Shown here in pieces: positions 54,087 to 63,489 of a DNA stretch of 64,000 bases. A program made the translations under genes and the position numbers. The notes below the pieces were generated by a model. It was not told where the DNA came from, ran no database searches, and saw only the letters and a list, made by a program, of their open reading frames with translations. The stretch is from Simmondsia chinensis. Lineage: Eukaryota > Streptophyta > Magnoliopsida > Caryophyllales > Simmondsiaceae. The stretch spans positions 18,679,750 to 18,743,749 of the forward strand of contig JAGTTD010000001.1 in assembly GCA_018398585.1 (NCBI GenBank), given 5' to 3'. The first letter of the stretch is position 1. Every line of letters starts with the position of its first letter.

Positions 54087-57000
54087 GCGCGATCAATCAC
54101 ACTCCGTGTATGATAGGTTTTAATGGCATAAAATCAATTTGTATGGGTGTGTTTCAAGTAATTAGTGGTGTATGATTAGTCATACACCGTGTATGATAAA
54201 TTTTAATGGCGTAAAGTCAACTTGTATAGGTGTGTTTCAAGTAATTAGTGGTGTATGATCAATCATACACCGTGTATGATTGGTTTTAATGTTGTGAAAT
54301 CAACTTCTATATGTGTGTTTAAAGTAATTAGCGGTATATGATCAATCATACACTGTGCATGGTTGGTTTTAATGATGTAAGATCATCTTGTCTAGGTGTG
54401 TTTCAAGTAATTAGTAGTGTATGATCAATCATACACCGTGTATGATTGGTTTTAATGTTGTGAAATCAACTTCTTTTTTTTTTTTTTAAAGAAATTAGCG
54501 GTGTATGATCAATCATACACTGTGCATGGTTGGTTTTAATGGTGTAAAATCATCTTGTCTAGGTGTGTTTCAAGAAATTAGTGGTATACGATCAATCATA
54601 CACCATGTACGATAGGTTTTAATGGTGTAAAATCAACTTGTATTGGTGCGTTTCAAGTAATTAGTTGTGTATGATCAGTCATACACTGTGTATGGTGGGT
54701 TTTAATGGTGTAAAATCAACTTGTATGGGTGTGTTTCAAGTAATTAGGGGTGTATAATCAATCATAAACAATGTAGGATTGGATTTAATGATGTGAAATC
54801 AACTTGTGTAGGTTTGTTTCAAGTAATTAGTGGTGTATGATGAATCACACACCGTGTATGATTGGTTTTAAGGGTGTGAAATCAACTTGGGTTGGTGTGT
54901 TTCAAGTAATTAGTGGTGTATGTTCAATCATACACCGTGCGTAATAGGTTTTAATGTTGTGAAATCAACTTATATAGGCGTGTTTCAAGTAATTAGTGGT
55001 CTATGATTAATCATACACAGTGTATGATAGGTTTTAATGGTGCAAAATCATCTTATCTAGGTGTCTTTCACGAAATTAGTGGGGTATGATCAATCATACA
55101 CCGTGTATGATAGGTTTTAATGGTGTGTAATCAACTTGTATTTTTGTGTTTCATGTAATTAGTGGTGTATGTTCAATCATACACCGTGCATAATAGGTTT
55201 TAATGTTGTGAAATCAACTTATATAGGCGTGTTTCAAGTAATTAGGGGTGTATGATTAATCATACACCGTGTATGCCAATCTTTAACGGTGTAAAATCAT
55301 CTTATCTAGGTGTGTTTCAAGAAATTAGGGGTCTTTGATCAATCATACACCGTGCATAATAGGTTTGAATGATGTGAAATCAATTTATATAGGCATGTTT
55401 CAAGTAATTAGTGGTGTATGATTAATCATACATAGTGTATGCCAGGCCTTAATGGTGTAAAATCATCTTATCTAGGTGTGTTTCAAGAAATTAGGGGTGT
55501 ATGATCAATCATACACCGTGTATGATAAGTTCTAATGGTGTAAATTCAACCTGTATAGGTGTCTTTCAAGTACTTAGTTGTGTATGATCAGTAACACACT
55601 GTGTATGATAGGTTTTAATGGTGCAAAATCATCTTGTTCAGGTGTGTTTCAAGAAATTAGTGGTGTACGATCAATCATAATAGGTGTGTGATGGGTTTTA
55701 GTGGCGTAAAATCAACTTGTATGGGTGTGTTTCAAGTAATTAGTGGTGTATGATCAGTCATGCACCGTGTATGATAGGTTTTAATGGGGTAAAATCAACT
55801 TGTATAGGTATGTTTCAAGTAATTAGTGGTGTATCTTCAATCATACACCGTGTATGATTGGTTTTAATGTTCTGAAATCAACTTGTGTAGGTCTGTTTCA
55901 AGTAATTGGAGGTGCATGATCAGTCATACAACGTGCACGATAGGTTTCAAGTAATTAGTGGTGTATGATCAATCGTACACCGTGCATAATAGGTTTTAAT
56001 GGTGTGAAATCAACTTATATAGGCGTGTTTCAAGTAATTAGTGGTGTATGATTAATAATACACCGTGCATAATAGGTTTTAATGGTGTGAAATGAACTTA
56101 TATAGGCGTGTTTCAAGTAATTAATGGTGTATGATTAATCATACACAGTGTATGATAGGTTTTAATGGTGCAAAATCAACCTATATAGGTGTCTTTCAAG
56201 TAATTAGTTGTGTATGATCAATAACACACTGTGTATGATTGGTTTTAACGGTGTGAAATCAACTTGTATATGTGTGTTTCAAGTAATTAGCGGTGTAAGA
56301 TCAATCATACACTGTGTATGATAGGTTTTAAGGATGTAAAATCATCTTGTTTAGGTGTGTTTCAAGAAATTAGTGGTGCGCGATCAATCACACTCCGTGT
56401 ATGATTGGTTTTAAGGGTGTGAAATCAACTGGTATAGGTGTGTTTCAAGTAATTAGTGGTGTATGTTCAATCATACACCGTGCATAAAAGGTTTTAATGT
56501 TGTGAAATCAACTTATATAGGCGTGTTTCAAGTAATTAGTGGTGTACGATTAATCATACACAGTGTATGCCAGGCTTTAACGGTGCAAAATCATCTTTTC
56601 TAGGTGCGTTTCAAGAAATTAGTGGTGTACGATCAATCATATTCGGTGTGTGATGGGTTTTAATGGCGTAAAATCAACTTGTATGGGTGTGTTTCAAGTA
56701 ATTAGTGGTGTATGATCTGTCATGCACCGTGTATGATAGGTTTTAATGGGGTAAAATCAACTTGTATAGGTATGTTTCAAGTAATTAGTGGTGTATCATC
56801 AATCATACACCGTTTATGATTGGTTTTAATGTTATGAAATCAACTTGTGTAGGTCTGTTTCAAGTAATTAGAGGTGCATGATCAGTCATACAACGTGCAC
56901 GATAGGTTTCAAGTAATTAGTGGTGTATGATCAATCGTACACCGTGCATAATAGGTTTTAATGGAGTGAAATCAACTGATATAGGCGCGTTTCAAGTAAT

Positions 57001-60000
57001 TAGTGGCGTATGATTAATAATACACCGTGCATAATAGGTTTTAATGGTGTGAAAACAACTTATATGGGCGTGTTTCTAGTAATTAATGGTGTATGATTAA
57101 TCATACACAGTGTATGATAGGTTTTAATGGTGCAAAATCATCTTATCTAGGTGTGTTTCACGAAATTAGTGGTGTATGATCAATCATACACCGTGTATGA
57201 TAGGTTTTAATGGTGTATAATCAACTTGTATTTTTGTGTTTCAAGTAATTAGTGGTGTATGATCAATCATACACAGTGTATGATAGGTTTTAATGGTGTA
57301 AAATCAACTTATATAGGTGTGCTTCAAGTAATTAGTGGTGTATGATCAATCACACACCGTGTATGATTAGTTTTAAGGGTGAAAAATCAACTTGTATAGG
57401 TGTGTTACAAGTAATTAGTGGTGCATGTTCAATTATACACCGTGCATAATAGGTTTTAATGTTGTGAAATCAACTTATATAGGCGTGCTTCAAGTAATTA
57501 GTGGTGTATGATTAATCATACACAGTGTATGCCAGGCTTTAATGGTGTAAAATCATCTTATCTAGGTGTGTTTCACTAAATTAGTGGTGTATGATCAATC
57601 ATACACCGTGTATGATAGGTTTTAAAAGTGCATAATCATCTTGTATTGGTGTGTTTCAAGTAATTAGTGGTATATGATCAATCATACACTGTGTATGATA
57701 GATTTTAATGGTGTGAAATCAACTTATATGGGTGTACTTCAAGTAATTAGTGGTGTATGATCAATCACACACCGTGTATGATTGGTTTTAAGGGTGTGAA
57801 ATCAACTTGTGTTGGTGTGTTTCAAGTAATTAGTGGTGTATGTTCAATCATACACCGTGCGTAATAGGTTTTAATGTTGTGAAATCAACTTATATAGGCG
57901 TGTTTCAAGTAATTAGTGGTCTATGATTAATCATACATAGTGTATGCGAGGCTTTAATGGTATAAAATCATCTTATCTAGGTGTGTTTCAAGAAATTAGG
58001 GGTGTATGATCAATCATACACCGTGTATGATAGGTTTTAATTGGTGTAAAATCAACCTGTATAGGTGTCTTTCACGTAATTAGAGGTGCATGATTAGTCA
58101 TACAACTTCCACGATAGGTTTCAAGTAATTCGTGGTGTATGATCAATCGTACACCGTGCATAATAGGTTTTGATGGTGTGAAATCAACTTATATAGGCGT
58201 GTTTTAAGTAATTAATGGTGTATGATTAATCATACACCGTGCATAATAGGTTTTAATGGAGTGAAATCAAATTATATAGGCGTGTTTCAAGTAATTAATG
58301 GTGTATGATTAATCATACACAGTGTATGATAGGTTTTAATGGTGTAAAATCAACTTATATAGGTGTGCTTCAAGTAATTAGTGGTATATGATCAATCACA
58401 CACCGTGTATGATTGGTTTTAAGGGTGTGAAATCAACTTGTATAGGTGTGTTTCAAGTAATTAGTGGTGTATGTTCAATCATACACCGTGCATAATAGGT
58501 TTTAATGTTGTGAAATCAACTTATATAGGCGTGTTTCAAGTAATTAGTGGTGTATGATTAATCATACACAGTGTATGCCAGGCTTTAATGGTGCAAAATC
58601 ATCTTATCTAGGTGTGTTTCAAGAAATTAGTGGTCTACGACCAATCATATTCGGTGTGTGATGGGTTTTAATGGCGTAAAATCAACTTGTATGGGTGTGT
58701 TTCAAGTAATTAGTGGGGTATGATCTGTCATGCACCGTGTATGATAGGTTTTAATGGGGTAAAATCAACTTGTATAGGTATGTTTCAAGTAATTAGTGAC
58801 GTATCATCAATCATACACTGTGTATGATTGGTTTTAATGTTATGAAATCAACTTGTGTAGGTCTGTTTCAAGTAATTAGAGGTGCATGATCAGTCATACA
58901 ACGTGCACGATAGGTTTCAAGTAATTAGTGGTGTATGATCAATCGTACACCGTGCATAATAGGTTTTAATGTTGTGAAATCAACTTATATAGGCGTGTTT
59001 CAAGAAATTAGTGGTGTATGATTAACAATACACCATGCATAATAGGTTTTAATGTTGTGAAATCAACTTATATAGGCGTGTTTCAAGTAATTAGTGGTGT
59101 ATGATTAATCATACACAGTGTATGATAGGTTTTAATGGTGCAAAATCATCTTATCTAGGTGTGTTTCACGAAATTAGTGGTGTATGATCAATCACACACC
59201 GTGTATGATAGGTTTTAATGGTGTATAATCAACTTGTATTTTTGTGTTTCATGTAATTAGTGGTGTATGATCAATCATACACGGTGTATGTTAGGTTTTA
59301 ATGGTGTAAAATCAACTTATATAGGTGTGCTTCAAGTAATTAGTGGTGTATGATCAATCACACACCGTGTATGATTGGTTTTAAGGGTGCGAAATCAACT
59401 TGTATAGGTGTGTTTCAAGTAATTAGTGGTGTATGTTCAATCATACACCGTGCATAATAGGTTTTAATGTTGTGAAATCAACTTATATAGGCGTGTTTCA
59501 AGTAATTAGTGGTGTATGATTAATCATACACAGTGTATGCCAGGCTTTAATGGTGTAAAATCAACCTGTATAGGTGTCTTTCAAGTAATTAGTTGTGTAT
59601 GATCAATAACACACTGTGTATGATTGGTTTTAATGGTGTGAAATCAACTTGTATATGTGTGGTTCAAGCAATTAGCGGTGTAAGATCAATCGTACGCTGT
59701 GTATGATAGGTTTTAAGGGTGTAAAATCATCTTGTTTAGGGGTGTTTCAAGAAATTAGTGGTGCGCGATCAATCACACTCTGTGTATGATAGGTTTTAAT
59801 GGCATAAAATCAATTTGTATGGGGGTGTTTCAAGTAATTAGTGGTGTATGATCAGTCATACACCGTTTATGATAGGTTTTAATGGCGTAAAGTCAACTTG
59901 TATAGGTGTGTTTCAAGTAATTAGTGGTGTATGATCAATCATACACCGTGTATGAATGGTTTTAATGTTGTGAAATCAACTTCTATATGTGTGTTTCAAG

Positions 60001-62221
60001 TAATTAGCGGTGTATGATCAATCATACACTGTGCATGGTTGGTTTTAATGGTGTAAAATCATCTTGTGTAGGTGTGTTTCTAGAAATTAGTGGTATACGA
60101 TCGATCATGCACCACGTACGATAGGTTTTAATTGTGTAAAATTCACTTGTATTGGTATGTTTCAAGTAATTAGTTGTGTGTGATCAGTCATACACTGTGT
60201 ATGGTAGGTTTTAATGGTGTAAAATCAACTTGTATTGGCGTGTTTCAAGTAATTAGTGGTGGATGATCAATCATACACAATGTATGATTGGATTTAATGA
60301 TGTGAAATCAACTTGTGTAGTTTTGTTTCAAGTAATTAGGGGTGTATGATCAATCACACACCGTGTATGATAGGTTTTAATGGTGTAAAATCAACTTGTT
60401 CGGGTGCGTTTCAAGTAATTAGTTGTGTATGATCAGTCATACACTGTGTATGGTAGGTTTTAATGGTGTAAAATCAACTCGTATGGGTGTGTTTCAAGTA
60501 ATCAGTGGTGTATGATCAATCATAAACAGTGTGGGATTGGATTTAATGATGTGAAATCAACTTATATAGGTTTGTTTCAAGTAATTAGTGGTGTATGATC
60601 AATCACACACCGTGTATGATTGGTTTTAATGGTGTAAAATCAACTTGTTTGGGTGTGTTTCAAGTAATTAGCAGTGTATGATCTATCATACACCATGTAT
60701 GATAGGTTTTAATGGTGTAAAATCAACTTGCACGGGTGTGTTTCATGTAATTAGTGGTGTATGATCAATCATACACCACGTATGAAAGGAGTTAATGGTG
60801 TGAAATCAACTTGTATATATGTGTTTCAAGTAATTAGAGGTGTAAGATAAATCATACACTATGTAAGATAGGTTTTAATGGGGTAAAATCATCTTGTTTA
60901 GGTGTGTTTCAAGAAATTAGTGGTGTACGATCAATCATAATCAGTGTGTGATGGGTTTTAATGGCGTAAAATCAACTTGTATGGGTGTGTTTCAAGTAAT
61001 TAGTGGTGTATGATCTGTCATGCCCCGTGTATGATAGGTTTTAATGGGGTAAAATCAACTTGTATAGGTATGTTTCAAGTAATTAGTGGTGTATCATCAA
61101 TCATACACCGTGTATGACTGGTTTTAATGTTCTGAAATCAACTTGTGTAGGTCTGTTTCAAGTAATTAGAGGTGCATGATCAGTCATACAACTTGCACGA
61201 TAGGTTTCAAGTAATTAGTGGTATATGAACAATCGTACACGGTGCATAATAGGTTTTAATGGTGTGAAATCAACTTATATAGGCGTGTTTCAAGTAATTA
61301 ATGGTGTATGATTAATCATACACAGTGTATGATAGGTTTTAATGGTGCAAAATCATCTTATCTAGGTGTGTTTCACGAAATTAGTGGTGTATGATTAATC
61401 ATACACCGTGTATGATAGGTTTTAATGGTGTATAATCAACTTGTATTGGTGTGTTTCAAGTGATTAGTGGTGTATGATCAATCGCACACCGTGTATGATA
61501 GGCTTTAATGGTGTAAATTCAACTTATATAGGTGTGCTTCAAGTAATTAGAGGTGTAAGATAGGTTTTAATGGTGTAAAATCATCTTATCTAGGTGTGTT
61601 TCAAGAAATTAGGGGTGTATGATCAATCATACACCATGTATGATAGGTTTTAATGGTGTAAAATCAACCTGTATAGGTGTCTTTCAAGTAATTAGTTGTG
61701 TATGATCAATAACACACTGCGTATGATTGGTTTTAATGGTGTAAAATCAACTTAAATAGGTGTGCTTCAAGTAATTAGTGGTGTATGATCAATCACACAC
61801 CGTGTATGACTTGTTTTAAGGGTCTGAAAACAACTTGTATAGGTGTGTTTCAAGTAATTAGTGATGTATGTTCTATCATACAGCGTGCATAATAGGTTTT
61901 AATGTTGTGAAATCAACTTATATAGGCGTGTTTCAAGTAATTAGTGGTGTATGATTAATCATACACAGTGTAGGCCAGGCTTTAATGGTGTGAAATCATC
62001 TTATCTAGGTGTGTTTCAAGAAATTAGGGGTGTATGATCAATCATACACAGTGTATGATTGGTTTTAATGGTGTAAAATCAACCTGTATAGGTGTCTTTC
62101 AAGTAATTAGTTGTGTATGATCAATAACACACTGCGTATGATTGGTTTTAATGGTGTGAAATCAACTTGTATATGTGTGTTTCAAGTAATTAGCGGTGTA
62201 AGATTAGTCATACACTATGTA
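54087..62221 (+). repeat. Mosaic end of the satellite array
   Basis: Monomers continue without interruption but the unit order changes several times. The stretch at about 57,120-58,320 strongly resembles 7,690-8,890 (TAATTATACACC, GTGCATAATCATCTTG and TATGATTAATCATACATAG-type monomers). The stretch at 58,640-59,000 resembles the 20-mers, and 60,420-61,200 resembles the 30-mer family. No gene is present. Copies of blocks from the far left of the window at the far right show long-distance exchange within the array. Confidence 0.7.
54474..54487 (+). repeat. Poly-T tract (14 T) inside a satellite monomer
   Basis: Second copy of the poly-T monomer, two T longer than the copy at 48,914. The offset of 5560 bp equals the sum of the three intervening landmark spacings (2351, 1605, 1604), so both sit at the same HOR phase and share descent. 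The length difference shows homopolymer slippage since the duplication. Confidence 0.9.
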
Positions 62222-62230
62222 TTGTTCGCT
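62215..62230. other. Satellite-LINE junction
   Basis: The satellite reads CATACACTATGTA up to 62,221, where other monomers continue AAGATAGG. From 62,222 the sequence is TTGTTCGCTTCCC, which on the minus strand encodes the REAN portion of a LINE RNase H. There is no poly-A, target-site duplication or LINE 3' untranslated sequence at the join, so this is a breakpoint and not a normal LINE 3' end. The stop codon closing the LINE frame (62,215-62,217) is supplied by satellite sequence. Confidence 0.88.
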
Positions 62231-62688
62231 TCCCTCCTTTGATGAATGATGGATACCTGGCTAAATTCCTTCCTCAACATTGCGATCCCATTGATGATGA
62301 AATTTATCTTCCACGGGCCACTGTCTAAATCATTGACCCAACGGACTGCATTCATCAAATCAGACTCCATGATTATCTTGTATTCCTTTAACCAATTGCA
62401 CTCCAATGATGTTTCTAGAGCAAAACAAATGGCCTCAATTTCCGCTAAGTTAGAGTCCATGGTACCAATAGGCACTGAAGAAACACAGGCAATATTGCCT
62501 TGGTTATTTCCCAGTTTACCAAGAGACGATCCATCCACATTCCATTTAAGGGATCCACTATCCAGGGGAGCCCATTCAATAGAGTTTGCGGAAGCTCTCG
62601 GGCACTTCCACTTGGACACGCCATCAATGTTAGAGGTTATCTGCTGAACAGAATACGGATTCGTTCCCCACCTTAACCCATAAGCCAT
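62215..62688 (-). pseudogene. LINE RNase H domain, truncated by satellite
   Basis: A 157-codon open segment runs from an internal Met at 62,688 to a stop inside the satellite. It is the plant LINE/RVT_3-type RNase H, which degrades RNA in RNA-DNA hybrids during retrotransposition. Conserved acidic residues are visible: Asp52 in LKWNVDGSS (62,533-62,535), Glu83 in NLAEIEAI (62,440-62,442) and Asp110 in MESDLMNAV (62,359-62,361). The fourth, normally in an ADSLA-like motif just after HxxREAN, is missing because the sequence ends at RREANN and enters the satellite. The glycine-rich IGGVLRN-like strand usually found after the first Asp also seems deleted between SSLGKLG and NNQGNIA. The Met is not a natural start: the frame continues upstream through the TGA at 62,698-62,700 into LARNDMVFNEK. 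Inactive. Confidence 0.88.
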
Positions 62689-62859
62689 TCGGTATTTTCA
62701 CAACGAAATAATCACTTGCATAGTGGTCACCTTTTCATTAAACACCATGTCATTTCTCGCTAGCCAAATCAACCAAATAACTACAAAGAATAAGATACAC
62801 CACATTTTACCTTTGAATCCACTTGGGAAGAAGGCCTGCCACTAGTCGAAGAACATCCT

Positions 62860-63480
62860 TGTTGTGGCTGGGATCACATTTAGCAGGTTCCACCATTCCC
62901 CCATAGCTGACCACACCAAGCAAGCCACTTTGCAGTGGATAAATAGGTGTTCAATTGACTCTGGAGATTCATTACATAATGGACATAATATCAACTCCTC
63001 ACCAATAATTCCAAGCTTGACAAGACAAGATCTTGTATTGATCTTGTTTAACAGAACAACTAGACAAATAATTCCACCTTTGGTGGCACAACACCCTTCT
63101 AATAACCCTTTATAATGTGTGCCTCTGAAGATACCCTAGTATCCCAGATCCTATTGCAAAAGGACCTCACCGAATATTCTCCTCTCGTGTCAAACCTCCA
63201 GCAGCAACAATCTAATTTTTCTGGGCATAAAAACACCGAACCAAGGGCCTGTAGTAGCTCATCTCTCAATGCCAATTCAAACATGAATAAAGGACGTCTC
63301 CTCATAAAATTGCAATGCCGACTTAGACCATCCCAGAAGCCCATATCCCCAATATTTTTCCCTTTTTGTTCCGATATTAGAAATAGCCTTGGAAATTTAA
63401 CTTTCTGCCGAAAATCATCAATCCACCCGTCTTCCCAAAAATAGGTCTTTAGACCATTACAAATGGTAAAAGACCAGCCC
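62860..63480 (-). pseudogene. LINE zf-RVT zinc-binding domain region
   Basis: From about 63,480 downward one frame reads GWSFTICNG, YFWEDGWIDDFRQKVKFPRL, GDMGFWDGLSRH and CCCWRFDTRGEYSVRSF, the standard lead-in to the zf-RVT domain of plant LINEs. After a TAG at 63,099-63,101 the same frame still reads GVVPPKVELFV. The homology then shifts frame near 63,065 to LLNKINTRSCLVKLGII and the zinc-binding core. The core has Cys at 62,983-62,985 and 62,974-62,976 (CPLC), His at 62,947-62,949 and Cys at 62,932-62,934 (HLFIHC). All four putative ligands survive although the frame is broken, which argues for fairly recent inactivation. Confidence 0.85.
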
Positions 63481-63489
63481 CTCTAATGC

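Larger units (their letters stand above)
1..62221 (+). repeat. 83-bp satellite DNA array with higher-order repeats
   Basis: A single head-to-tail tandem array of an 83-bp monomer fills this span, with every monomer I followed in the same orientation. Two conserved landmarks per monomer are TTTCAAGTAATTAG and the dyad around TGATCA. Monomers differ from one another by several substitutions, but the same variants recur in the same order at kilobase distances, which defines higher-order repeats. The consensus has 25 A, 31 T, 19 G and 8 C. I saw no transposon, gene or inverted segment inside. 83 mod 3 is 2 and stops occur on both strands of each monomer, so no frame can stay open beyond about three monomers. 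A centromeric, pericentromeric or knob location is inferred from size and HOR structure, not shown. The array continues past the left edge. Confidence 0.98.

Noticed and set aside
1..62221. CRISPR-like array (regular short repeats)
   Set aside because: Whole 83-bp units are repeated with no unique spacers, no cas genes are present, and the flanking LINE is plant-type. This is satellite DNA.
1..62221. Short open frames within the satellite
   Set aside because: The 83-bp period rotates the frame and every monomer carries stops on both strands, so open stretches are chance and cannot exceed roughly 80 codons.
1..62221. Transcription-factor sites (TAATTA, TTAATGG, ATCAATCA homeodomain-like cores)
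   Set aside because: Such 6-8 bp cores are expected by chance, and here one occurrence per monomer is simply copied hundreds of times. There is no adjacent gene to regulate.
1..62221. Telomeric or rDNA spacer repeat
   Set aside because: No TTTAGGG-type units and no rRNA gene sequence were seen. The monomer does not resemble 5S or IGS coding segments.
62445..62627. Second minus-strand frame inside the RNase H region
   Set aside because: It overlaps the RNase H frame out of phase and lacks conserved motifs.
62246..62647. 133-codon + strand open frame opposite the RNase H
   Set aside because: It is an antisense shadow. The minus-strand reading matches a known domain with conserved residues, and the + reading has no recognisable motif.
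62864..63444. Two + strand open frames (62,864-63,115 and 63,115-63,444)
   Set aside because: Both lie antisense to the zf-RVT region of the LINE and show no domain features of their own.
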